DNA from: an uncultured Flavobacteriaceae bacterium
GTDB taxonomy: Bacteria; Bacteroidota; Bacteroidia; Flavobacteriales; Flavobacteriaceae
DNA length: 64,000 nucleotides
Assembly: GCA_937929935.1 (NCBI GenBank)
Contig: CALFUL010000005.1
Coordinates: forward strand, 94,387-158,386
Direction: 5' to 3'
Shown: positions 25,003 through 33,138 of the stretch, piece by piece
Layout: each line of letters starts with the position of its first letter
Position numbering within the stretch: position 1 is the stretch's first letter
The notes under the pieces: model-generated
The model's database searches: none
The model's input: only the letters and a program-made list of their open reading frames with translations
Told to the model about the DNA's origin: nothing
Position numbers and translations under genes: made by a program

Positions 25003-25695
25003 TTACGCTTTACCTCCGTCTAATTCGTCTTGCCATTTCTTTAACTCATCCCACTTACCATCAGCAGCAAGTTTTGCTTGAGCTGGCCAAGTATCAGTAA
25101 CGTGATTACCACGAACATCTGCGATGATTTCAGAAATTTTTGCTGGTTTTGATGTTGCTAAATCAGCAAAAGTTACAATACCCGCATCATTTAAGGTAGA
25201 AGCGATTTTTGGACCGATACCTTCAACTTTTTTCAAATCATCTGGTTTAGCAGAAGCCTTTGGTGCAGCAGCCTTCTTTGGCGCAGCTTTAGGAGTTGCT
25301 TTTGCAACAGGAGCAGCCTTTGGTGCAGCCTCTTTTTTAGGGGCAGCTTTCTTTGGCTCTGCTGCTTTGGCTTTCTTAGCGCCTTTGGCAACAATACTCT
25401 CAATAACAATTTCAGTTAATGATTGACGATGACCGTTTTTCTTACGGTATCCTTTACGTCTTTTCTTGTGAAAGACAATTACTTTATCACCTTTAAGGTG
25501 CTTAATGACTTTAGCCTCAACAGCGGCTCCGTCTATAGCCGGGGCGCCAATAGTTATGTTCTTACCGTCATCTAAAAGAAGTACATTGTTAAAAGTTACC
25601 TTTTTACCTTCTTCCGTTTGTAAACGGTGAACATATACTTTTTGGTCTTTTGCAACTTTGAATTGCTGCCCTGCCATCTCTACAATTGCGTACAT
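25003..25695 (-). CDS. rplU: 50S ribosomal protein bL21 with C-terminal HhH extension
   Basis: Residues 1-102 are ordinary bL21 (MYAIVEMAGQQFKV, then FHKKRRKGYRKKNGHRQSLTEI). A linker of about 50 residues built from Ala, Lys and Pro (about 103-150) leads to a second domain, DDLKKVEGIGPKIASTLNDA (152-171) plus VTFADLA. This is a helix-hairpin-helix-like unit, and a Trp/Lys-rich helix closes the protein at residue 230. ATG 25695 is used because longer starts lack homology. Standard bL21 is about 103 residues, so the protein is more than doubled. The extension may bind RNA or DNA (inference). Confidence 0.93.
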   Translation of the reverse strand: MYAIVEMAGQQFKVAKDQKVYVHRLQTEEGKKVTFNNVLLLDDGKNITIGAPAIDGAAVEAKVIKHLKGDKVIVFHKKRRKGYRKKNGHRQSLTEIVIESIVAKGAKKAKAAEPKKAAPKKEAAPKAAPVAKATPKAAPKKAAAPKASAKPDDLKKVEGIGPKIASTLNDAGIVTFADLATSKPAKISEIIADVRGNHVTDTWPAQAKLAADGKWDELKKWQDELDGGKA

Positions 25696-25742
25696 AGCGT
25701 GTATATGATTTATTAACACTTAAAATTTTATTTAAGCGGATG

Positions 25743-25772
25743 CAAATATAAGCGATAATTGCCAATCTACAA
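25743..25772 (-). promoter_or_regulatory. Promoter of rplU-rpmA
   Basis: On the minus strand TTG (25770-25772) is separated by 19 bases from TATATTTG (25743-25750), matching the Bacteroidota -33/-7 pattern in sequence and spacing. It is about 47 bases upstream of the rplU start. Confidence 0.7.
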
Positions 25773-25902
25773 GAGATTTTGCTTAGAAATTAATAGTAGT
25801 AATTTTTGAATTCTTATTTTTATTTTAAAGATCCTTAAATTGTAGTTAAATTCTTTATTTTTCTTAGAAAGACCTGTATATTGTCAGACTATTAACTAAT
25901 TC

Positions 25903-25930
25903 AAATACAGTGTCAAGATACACTGTATTT
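25903..25930. promoter_or_regulatory. Inverted repeat upstream of the M16 protease operon
   Basis: AAATACAGTGT and ACACTGTATTT are perfect 11-base arms around the 6-base spacer CAAGAT, ending 22 bases before the M16 start codon. There is no T-tract, so it is more likely an operator or a leader hairpin than a terminator. Confidence 0.5.
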
Positions 25931-25952
25931 ACTCATTAAAATGATAAATTAA

Positions 25953-27275
25953 ATGAAACCAAAACTACTACATTGCCTCGTCGCATTCATTTTTGGGCTA
26001 ACACTTACAGCCCAAGAAGTTAATTATGAAGAGTACAAACTTGATAACGGATTACATGTAATTTTGCATCAAGACAATTCAGCACCCATTGTAACAACTT
26101 CTGTGATGTATCACGTAGGTGGAAAAGATCGTACCGAAGGCAGAACAGGTTTCGCCCACTTTTTTGAACACCTACTTTTTGAAGGTACTGCAAACATTGA
26201 AAAAGGAGATTTTATGAAGATTGTTTCTGCTAACGGTGGTAGAAATAATGCCAATACTTCTCAAGACCGTACCTATTATTATGAAGTTTTCCCGTCTAAC
26301 AATTTAGAATTAGGGTTGTGGTTAGAATCTGAACGCATGTTGCATCCTATTATTAATCAAGATGGAATTGATACACAACAAGAAGTTGTAAAGGAAGAAA
26401 AAAGATTACGTTACGATAATAGTCCGTATGGCCAATTTTTATATGCTATCGGAAGCAACCTATTTAAAGTGCACCCCTACAAAGACCCAAATATTGGGTA
26501 CATGAAAGATCTTGATGCTGCAACTTTAGAAGACGTTAAGGCATATAATAAGAAATACTATGTGCCAAACAATGCCGTTTTGGTAGTAGCCGGCGATTTT
26601 GAAACAGCGGCTGCTAAAAAAATGGTTTCAGACTATTTTTCTGAAATACCTAAAGGAGAAGCAATCACAAGAAACTATCCGAAAGAAGAGCCAATTACCA
26701 AACAAATTGATGCTCAATTTTTTGATCCAAATATTCAGATTCCTGCTACAATGATTGCCTATAGAACGCCAGGTTTTAAAGAACGAGAAGCTTATGTTCT
26801 TGATATGTTATCAACCTATTTAAGTGACGGAAATAGTTCAAAACTATACAAGAAAATGGTTGATGATCAAAAACAAGCATTACAAGTTGGTGCCTTTAAC
26901 ATTGGGCAAGAAGATTACAGCATGTACGTTGCTTTTGCATTACCTGTAGGTGAAACTGGCCTTGATGTTTTAAAAACTGAAATGGAAGAAGAATTCGCCA
27001 AAGTAAGGTCAGAATTGATTTCTGAAAAAGACTATCAGAAACTTTTGAATAAGTTTGAAAATCAATTTGTAAACTCTAATTCAAGTGTTGAGGGTATAGC
27101 GAATTCATTAGCAAGAAACTATATGTTATATGGCGACACTGAACTAATCAATAAAGAAATTGAAATTTACAGATCTATTAGTCGTGAAGAAATCAAAGAA
27201 GTTGCTAATCGATTTTTAAACCCGAACCAAAGATTGGTTCTTGACTATTTACCTAAAGAAAAAACAGAAAACTAG
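25953..27275 (+). CDS. M16 family zinc protease, catalytic subunit
   Basis: This 440-residue exported protein has a signal peptide (cleavage after LTAQ near residue 21) and two M16 domains. The inverted zinc motif HFFEH (His69, Glu72, His73) is intact, with the downstream acidic ligand expected in the QEVVKEEKR region. Members of the PqqL/processing-protease group degrade peptides in the periplasm. The next gene, 6 bases downstream, encodes an M16 protein without this motif, suggesting a two-subunit enzyme. Confidence 0.92.
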   Translation: MKPKLLHCLVAFIFGLTLTAQEVNYEEYKLDNGLHVILHQDNSAPIVTTSVMYHVGGKDRTEGRTGFAHFFEHLLFEGTANIEKGDFMKIVSANGGRNNANTSQDRTYYYEVFPSNNLELGLWLESERMLHPIINQDGIDTQQEVVKEEKRLRYDNSPYGQFLYAIGSNLFKVHPYKDPNIGYMKDLDAATLEDVKAYNKKYYVPNNAVLVVAGDFETAAAKKMVSDYFSEIPKGEAITRNYPKEEPITKQIDAQFFDPNIQIPATMIAYRTPGFKEREAYVLDMLSTYLSDGNSSKLYKKMVDDQKQALQVGAFNIGQEDYSMYVAFALPVGETGLDVLKTEMEEEFAKVRSELISEKDYQKLLNKFENQFVNSNSSVEGIANSLARNYMLYGDTELINKEIEIYRSISREEIKEVANRFLNPNQRLVLDYLPKEKTEN

Positions 27276-27281
27276 AACATA

Positions 27282-29348
27282 ATGAAAAAGCTATATATCC
27301 TATTATTCATTCTTTTTACAGCCACTGTTAGTGCGCAAGTAGATCGGTCTGTAATGCCTAAACCGGGTCCGGCACCAGAAATAAATTTAGAAGACCCACA
27401 AAGTTTTGAATTAAAAAACGGACTCAAAGTTTTAGTGGTTGAAAATCATAAACTACCAAGAGTTTCTATTCAATTACGTATTGATAATCCGCCTTTAGCA
27501 GAAGGCGATAAATCAGGAGTTTCTTCCCTAACAGGTAATTTGCTTGGTATGGGTTCAAAATCTATCTCAAAAGATGATTTTAATGAAGAGGTAGATTTCT
27601 TAGGTGCTAGAATGTTCTTTGGTTCTCAAAGTGCCTTTGCTAGTTCTTTATCTAAATATTTTCCAAGAATTCTTGAGTTAATGGCTGATGCCAGCATCAA
27701 CCCGAACTTTACGCAAGAAGAATTTGACAAAGAAAAGAACAAACTCATTACAGGACTAAAAACAGAAGAAAAAGACGTTAAGGCTATCGCAAGTAGAGTT
27801 CAAACTGCATTGGCCTATGGTACGGATCACCCTTTCGGGGAATTTACTACTGAAGAAACAATAAATAATGTCACGCTGGGCGATGTGAAAAACCATTACC
27901 AAAACAATTTTGTGCCAGCAAATGCCTATTTAATTATCATTGGTGATGTTAATTTGAAAGAAACAAAAGCGTTGGTTAAGAAACATTTTACACCTTGGAC
28001 AAAAGCAACTCCGCCATCATTTTCTTATACTAATCCGGCAGATGCACTTTACACTCAATTAAATTTTGTTGATGTTCCCAATGCTGTACAATCAGAAATA
28101 TCAGTACAAAATTTGGTTAATTTAAAAATGAAAGATCCTGATTATTTGTCAGTTCTAATGACAAATGAAATATTAGGTGGTGGTGGTGCAGGAAGATTGT
28201 ATTCAAACCTTAGAGAAGATAAAGGGTTTACTTATGGCTCCTATTCTGGTATTGGAAATGATAAAAATGGTCCTTCTCGTTTTAGAGCTGTTGCAGCTGT
28301 TAGAAATGCAGTAACCGATAGTTCTGTAGTAGAAATTCTTAAAGAAATTGACCTTATTAGAAATACTGATGTATCAGAAGAAGAATTAGCAAATGCTAAA
28401 GCTAAGTATTTGGGTCGATTTGTAATGGCTCTAGAAGACCCTGAAACAATAGCTAGATATGCTTTCAACATTCAAACTGAAGGTCTTGACAAAGATTTTT
28501 ATAAAAGCTATTTAGAAAATATTAGTGCGATTAGTGTTACTGATATTAAAAACGCCGCACAAAAATATTTCAGTGCTGATAAATTGAGAATTGTTGTTGC
28601 CGGTAAGGGGAGTGAAGTTCTTGAGAATCTTGAAAAAATCACCTTAAATGACAAGCCGGTTCCGGTTAAATATTTTGACAAGTTCGCAGCAGAAGTTGAC
28701 AAACCTAATTACAAAATGGCTGTGCCTTCAGACGTAACAGTAGGTTCAATTCTCACAAAATATATTGACGCTATTGGCGGTAAAGATAAATTAGCTGGAG
28801 TAAACGCATATGTCATGAATGCTGAAGCTGAAATGCAAGGCATGAAATTAAATCTTGAAATGAAAAAAACTGATAAAAAACAGTTTATGCAAGATGTTAA
28901 GGTTATGGGCAATTCAATGAGCAAGCAGGTTTTAAATGGCGATTCAGGTTATGTAGTAATGCAAGGGCAACGAAAAGACATGGATGCCTCTGAACTTGAA
29001 AAAGTAAGTGTTGAAGCGGATCCTTTTCCTGAATTAAACTACAGCGTTGATACTATTATGTTAGAAGGTATTGAAGATGTAAACGGTCAAAAAGCCTATA
29101 AAATTAAAATCTCTGATGAAAAGTCTGCATTTTACAGTATCGAAACTGGTTTAAAAATTCAAGAGGTTACTAAGGTAGAAGCCATGGGGCAAGAAGTTGT
29201 GAGCACCTTTAATTTTGGTGATTACAAAGAGGTAAACGGAATTCTTTTTCCCTTTACCCTTAGTCAATCAATGGGGCCTCAATCAATAGATTTTATTGTA
29301 AGTGAAATAAAAATCAATGAAGGCGTTTCAGACGCTGATTTTGAATAA
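27282..29348 (+). CDS. M16 family non-catalytic subunit with C-terminal LolA-like domain
   Basis: This 688-residue exported protein has signal MKKLYILLFILFTATVSAQ and two M16 domains (about residues 40-455). The HxxEH position reads VSSLTGNLLGMGSKS and lacks the zinc ligands, so it is probably the non-catalytic partner of the upstream protease. An R/Y-type region at GGGGAGRLYSNLREDKGFTYG is conserved. After about residue 480 a further domain (AEMQGMKLNLEMKKTDK, VEADPFPELNY, NGILFPFTL) resembles outer-membrane lipoprotein-sorting proteins and might bind lipid or hydrophobic peptide. A strong terminator follows. Confidence 0.88.
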   Translation: MKKLYILLFILFTATVSAQVDRSVMPKPGPAPEINLEDPQSFELKNGLKVLVVENHKLPRVSIQLRIDNPPLAEGDKSGVSSLTGNLLGMGSKSISKDDFNEEVDFLGARMFFGSQSAFASSLSKYFPRILELMADASINPNFTQEEFDKEKNKLITGLKTEEKDVKAIASRVQTALAYGTDHPFGEFTTEETINNVTLGDVKNHYQNNFVPANAYLIIIGDVNLKETKALVKKHFTPWTKATPPSFSYTNPADALYTQLNFVDVPNAVQSEISVQNLVNLKMKDPDYLSVLMTNEILGGGGAGRLYSNLREDKGFTYGSYSGIGNDKNGPSRFRAVAAVRNAVTDSSVVEILKEIDLIRNTDVSEEELANAKAKYLGRFVMALEDPETIARYAFNIQTEGLDKDFYKSYLENISAISVTDIKNAAQKYFSADKLRIVVAGKGSEVLENLEKITLNDKPVPVKYFDKFAAEVDKPNYKMAVPSDVTVGSILTKYIDAIGGKDKLAGVNAYVMNAEAEMQGMKLNLEMKKTDKKQFMQDVKVMGNSMSKQVLNGDSGYVVMQGQRKDMDASELEKVSVEADPFPELNYSVDTIMLEGIEDVNGQKAYKIKISDEKSAFYSIETGLKIQEVTKVEAMGQEVVSTFNFGDYKEVNGILFPFTLSQSMGPQSIDFIVSEIKINEGVSDADFE

Positions 29349-29368
29349 AATCACTTTCATAGAATAAG

Positions 29369-29403
29369 AAACCCTGATGCTAGTTAGCATCAGGGTTTTT
29401 TTT
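29369..29403 (+). terminator. Rho-independent terminator of the M16 operon
   Basis: AACCCTGATGC and GCATCAGGGTT pair across a TAGTTA loop and are followed by a run of eight T. It lies between the M16 operon and the convergent GIN-domain gene. Confidence 0.88.
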
Positions 29404-29422
29404 ATAAAAACACTAAAAACTA

Positions 29423-30169
29423 CTATCCGATTTTTCGAATTTCGGCTTCGCCAATCATAATGCCTTTTTCAATATTTGCTGATCCTTTATAATTTATGGT
29501 GGTTTCTCCGTAACACGTAACCTTCAATCGTTCTGACACATTTACTCTAAAATTACTTTCACCGTACGCTGTAATTTTTGTTGTAGTATTTTTCATGCCT
29601 AAGGTATTTACCTCACTCTCTCCGTATGCACGATAAACTTGTCTACCCACATCGCCTGACTTAATTTCTAAATAGCTTTCACCATATATTGCTACCGTTA
29701 ATTCCTCAGTAGTTATAGCATCAAAATAAATTTTTGATTCACCATAAATAGTCAATTTTAGACTTTTTTGTTCAATTGGACTTTCGCATTTTACAACTTC
29801 TTCACCCCTAACTGACAATGTGTTCAACTTTTTATAGGTAATTGTCGCCGTAGCCATCGTTCCATTGTAAATCGAACGCTTTCCTTTCCATTTGTCATTA
29901 TCCACCTTTTCTGATTTTGTAACCGTTTTAGCTCCATCTAAATATAATCGTAGCGTTTTACCTTCTACAACTATATTAATTTTATCGTTAGATACTTTAG
30001 CATTTTCGATTTTCACAGATTCTTCATTCCCTTCTACGAGAATAACTTCAATATGAGGACTTACAATTACTTTTTCGAAAGATTTTACTTGTGTTATTTG
30101 CGCCGAGCTCCATTGAGAAACTATGAATACTACGGCCATAACAATTGCTGATGCGCTACTATTTTTCAT
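29423..30169 (-). CDS. GIN domain-containing exported protein (DUF2807)
   Basis: This 248-residue secreted protein has a signal peptide (about residues 1-23, ending SSAQ) and one repetitive beta-helical GIN/DUF2807 domain. The repeated phrase Y-G-E-S (IYGESKIYF, IYGESYLEI, AYGESEVN, AYGESNF, CYGETTI) marks successive strands of the helix. The family is common in Bacteroidota, often as a putative adhesin or envelope protein; no function is established. It is monocistronic. Confidence 0.9.
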   Translation of the reverse strand: MKNSSASAIVMAVVFIVSQWSSAQITQVKSFEKVIVSPHIEVILVEGNEESVKIENAKVSNDKINIVVEGKTLRLYLDGAKTVTKSEKVDNDKWKGKRSIYNGTMATATITYKKLNTLSVRGEEVVKCESPIEQKSLKLTIYGESKIYFDAITTEELTVAIYGESYLEIKSGDVGRQVYRAYGESEVNTLGMKNTTTKITAYGESNFRVNVSERLKVTCYGETTINYKGSANIEKGIMIGEAEIRKIG

Positions 30170-30229
30170 TATCGTTTGTTTTAGTTATTCTAAAGACCAG
30201 AGTGAAAGTAAATTGTTACAATTTTTTAA

Positions 30230-31105
30230 TTATTTCTTTTTTTTATTCACTAACCAAACTCCTAAAAGAATAATTGATGCGCCAATTAATTGGTAAGCGG
30301 TTACTTTTTCGCCATCCCAAACGCCCCAAAAAATGGCTACTAAAGGAATTAGGTACGTTACTGATGCCGCAAAAACTGGGCTCGAAACATGTATCAATTT
30401 ATTGAAATACATATTCGCAATTGCTGTACCTAAAATGGCTAAAGCCAAAACATACCACATGGCATTTTGCATGGGTAGGCTATTTGAAATCTCAGTAAAA
30501 AATCCAGAATAACCAACAAGTATTAAGGCTGGTAAAAAAGCCACTGCAAAGCTTCCTGTTGTTACAGCTAATGCACTAAGATGCGGAAGTTTATTTTTTA
30601 TGATATTGATATTGACAGCGTATCCTAAGGCTGATAATAATACATAAATGGAATACCAATAATTCTGGTCAGGCACCAACTCCATCCCTGAAACAATTAA
30701 AGCTACTGTGCCAAAAAGACCAATAAATACCCCAACTAATTGTCTTTTATTTAAAAATGCGCCAAACATACCCACGCCTACTATTGAAGTTAGTAAAGGT
30801 ACTGTAGAGTTAAAAATTGCGGTAACCCCACTATCTAACTGAGTTTGTGCTAATGCGAATAAAAAAGGTGGAAAAAATGAACTTAATAAACCCCCAATAA
30901 AGATCCATTTCCAATCTCGTGAACTTAAATTTCTAATGCTTTTAAAGCCCAGAATAAATAAGGTTAGTGATGCAATAATAATACGTAAACCACCAACTTC
31001 AATGGCAGTTAAGCCCAACAAAGCCCTTTTCATTAAAATGAAGGAAGACCCCCAAACTAAAGAAAGTAAGATGAGATAAAACCATTTTTTAAAATAATCG
31101 CTCAC
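30230..31105 (-). CDS. EamA/DMT family transporter
   Basis: This 291-residue protein has ten predicted membrane helices arranged as two EamA repeats. The first repeat has WGSSFILMKRALLGLTAIEVGGLRI and the second ALGYAVNINIIKNKLPHLSALAV, and it ends ASIILLGVWLVNKKKK. DMT transporters export metabolites such as amino acids or nucleobases; the substrate cannot be predicted. No partner gene is adjacent. Confidence 0.92.
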   Translation of the reverse strand: MSDYFKKWFYLILLSLVWGSSFILMKRALLGLTAIEVGGLRIIIASLTLFILGFKSIRNLSSRDWKWIFIGGLLSSFFPPFLFALAQTQLDSGVTAIFNSTVPLLTSIVGVGMFGAFLNKRQLVGVFIGLFGTVALIVSGMELVPDQNYWYSIYVLLSALGYAVNINIIKNKLPHLSALAVTTGSFAVAFLPALILVGYSGFFTEISNSLPMQNAMWYVLALAILGTAIANMYFNKLIHVSSPVFAASVTYLIPLVAIFWGVWDGEKVTAYQLIGASIILLGVWLVNKKKK

Positions 31106-31195
31106 GAATAAATTTTAGACAAAAGTGAAACTTTTAATTTCAAATCAAGCGTTTTAAATTCTTAATTTTACTTTCGTTTAATAAATATCAATACT

Positions 31196-31627
31196 ATGAA
31201 AAAATTGCTTTTAATGCTGCTCACGCTTTCTTTCATGATTAATTTTTCTTGTAAAGAGGATAAACAAAAAGTAGCGGTTACAACTGAAAATCAAATGGAA
31301 AAAGTAATCGCCATACATGATGAGGTCATGCCTAAAATGGGCAAAGTAGGACGTCTTGTGGGGCAATTGAGAAAAAAAATTGATGCTGATCAAGGTAGCA
31401 TGATTGAAAAGAATGTTATGGAAGATTTACAGGAAGCGAACGCAGCGATGATGGAATGGATGCAAAATTTTGGTACTACTTTTGACTCTGATGAAATCAT
31501 GAATGGAAAAGCACTTTCTGATGAAAAACAGCTACTTTTAGATCAAGAAGAACAAAAAATCATTGAAGTAAAAGAAAAAATAGAAACAAGTATTTCAAAA
31601 GCAGAAGAAATACTAGCTGAGAATTAA
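31196..31627 (+). CDS. helical lipoprotein of unknown function
   Basis: This 143-residue predicted lipoprotein has signal MKKLLLMLLTLSFMINFSC with Cys19 lipidated. The mature protein is almost entirely helical and charged: MEKVIAIHDEVMPKMGKVGRL, DLQEANAAMMEWMQNFG and a C-terminal coiled-coil-prone segment with QEEQKIIEVKEKIE. It is similar in style to small viral-A-type or DUF-class helical lipoproteins of flavobacteria, but I cannot name a family. Its stop overlaps the convergent dehydratase gene by 4 bases. Confidence 0.7.
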   Translation: MKKLLLMLLTLSFMINFSCKEDKQKVAVTTENQMEKVIAIHDEVMPKMGKVGRLVGQLRKKIDADQGSMIEKNVMEDLQEANAAMMEWMQNFGTTFDSDEIMNGKALSDEKQLLLDQEEQKIIEVKEKIETSISKAEEILAEN

Positions 31628-32559
31628 AATGGCAATTTACCTAAATCAACATTGCCACCTGAAATGATGATGCCTACTTTTTGATTCTTGAATTTTTCTT
31701 TATCACTGATAAGCGCTGCTAAAGCTACGGCGCTTGAAGGTTCAACAATAATCTTCATACGTTCCCAAATTAGGCGCATTGCTGAAATTATTTCTTCTTC
31801 AGTAACTCTTATAATTGCTGAAACATGCTCCTTTATTATAGGAAAATTATTGTCTCCTAAAGTAGTTTTGAGTCCGTCTGCTACAGTATTGGTAGTGACA
31901 TTGCCTTCAATTTTACCACTTTGTAAAGAACGGTAGGCATCATCAGCTTCAAAAGGCTCTCCGCCAAACACTTTACACGCTTTACCAAAATAAGTTGCCG
32001 CTAAAGCCGAGCCAGCAATGAGGCCTCCGCCACCAACAGGGCAAAAAATCGCATTTAATTCAGGCTGTTCTTCTAATAATTCAATAGCTGCTGTACCCTG
32101 ACCAATAATGACATCAACATCATTTGATGGGTGCAACAAAGTAGCGCCGGTTTTAGCTGCTATTTCATTTGCCGTTTGCTCTCGTGCTTTTAAAGTTGGC
32201 TCACATTCATAAATTATACCTTGATATTGCTTCACACCCGTTTTTTTCACTTCAGGTGCAGATGTTGGCATTACAATATGTGCAGTTACCTCTAAACTTT
32301 TAGCCCCTAAAGAAACTGCTTGGGCAAAATTACCTGAAGAATGAGTGACCACGCCTTTTAAGCGCTGTTGATCAGTTAGTTTTAAAATCGCATTGGTTGC
32401 ACCTCGCATTTTATAGGCTCCGCCACGTTGAAAATTTTCGCACTTAAAAAATATCTGAGCTCCAACTACTTCATTGATTAAGCTTGAAGAAAGTACTACA
32501 GTTTTATGGATAAAAGGTTTTATCCGTTCATGACATTCTAAAAGCGCATTTTTTGTCAT
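31624..32559 (-). CDS. PLP-dependent threonine/serine dehydratase
   Basis: This 311-residue fold-type II PLP enzyme has ENFQRGGAYKMRGATNAIL with Lys50 as the Schiff-base lysine, THSSGNFAQAVSLGAK as the substrate loop and PVGGGGLIAGSALAA as the phosphate-binding loop. It lacks the C-terminal ACT regulatory domains of biosynthetic IlvA, so it resembles catabolic threonine dehydratase or serine racemase. Reaction: deamination of Thr or Ser to the 2-oxo acid, or serine racemisation. It is separated from gldD by 21 bases and may be co-transcribed with it. Confidence 0.88.
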   Translation of the reverse strand: MTKNALLECHERIKPFIHKTVVLSSSLINEVVGAQIFFKCENFQRGGAYKMRGATNAILKLTDQQRLKGVVTHSSGNFAQAVSLGAKSLEVTAHIVMPTSAPEVKKTGVKQYQGIIYECEPTLKAREQTANEIAAKTGATLLHPSNDVDVIIGQGTAAIELLEEQPELNAIFCPVGGGGLIAGSALAATYFGKACKVFGGEPFEADDAYRSLQSGKIEGNVTTNTVADGLKTTLGDNNFPIIKEHVSAIIRVTEEEIISAMRLIWERMKIIVEPSSAVALAALISDKEKFKNQKVGIIISGGNVDLGKLPF

Positions 32560-32580
32560 TTTACAATTTAGTGTTTTGGG

Positions 32581-33138
32581 TTATTTCCAGCGCATTGATT
32601 CCATAATATGGGCGATATCTTGTTGCAAATATACCGCTGCCGGATATATGGAATCATAGTTTGGTTTTGTCGAAAAATATAAAGAACCAGAAACAAAATG
32701 TTGTACGCTATCAGTTACATAGAATTGAGCCTGCGAAGCAGCATTACCACTTACTTCAAAAAAAGCACCATATACTTTCTCTGATGGGTTTTCATAAACA
32801 CGCGGGCGAATACCGTCAGCTAGGGCAGCATGTTCATAACTGAGTCTTTCTGCATCATTAATTAGCCCTTCTAAATTGTTATTTATTTTTTTGTAGGTTA
32901 TGAAAATTGCCGCATTCATATCAGGGTAATCTAAAGTCATAGACCCTTCTTTATTCTTTTTAATACTTGAGCTTTTATTGTAATTAAAAGAATAATAATC
33001 AGTTTCAAAATCAGCACCTGCTGGCCTTGTATACTCTAATCTCAGCATTGCCTTGGGTTTGGGCAAAACATTTTCTTCATTGCAGCTAAAGAAAAATAAG
33101 CTACATGCTAGTAAAACAAATATCTGTTTAATTTTCAT
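32581..33138 (-). CDS. gldD: gliding motility lipoprotein GldD
   Basis: GldD is a lipoprotein required for gliding in Flavobacterium and linked to the type IX secretion machinery. The 185-residue protein has lipobox FFFSC with Cys19. It shows the family sequence from KPKAMLRLEYTRP through FNYNKSSSI, LDYPDMNAAIFITYKKI and YGAFFEVSGNAASQAQFYVTDS to SLYFSTKPNYDSIYPA. Its start overlaps the end of gldE by 11 bases, the expected gldE-gldD coupling. Confidence 0.95.
   Translation of the reverse strand: MKIKQIFVLLACSLFFFSCNEENVLPKPKAMLRLEYTRPAGADFETDYYSFNYNKSSSIKKNKEGSMTLDYPDMNAAIFITYKKINNNLEGLINDAERLSYEHAALADGIRPRVYENPSEKVYGAFFEVSGNAASQAQFYVTDSVQHFVSGSLYFSTKPNYDSIYPAAVYLQQDIAHIMESMRWK

Noticed and set aside
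25124..25426. Plus-strand 100-residue frame within rplU
   Set aside because: Alanine/phenylalanine-rich sequence is the antisense of the Ala/Lys linker of bL21, not an independent protein.
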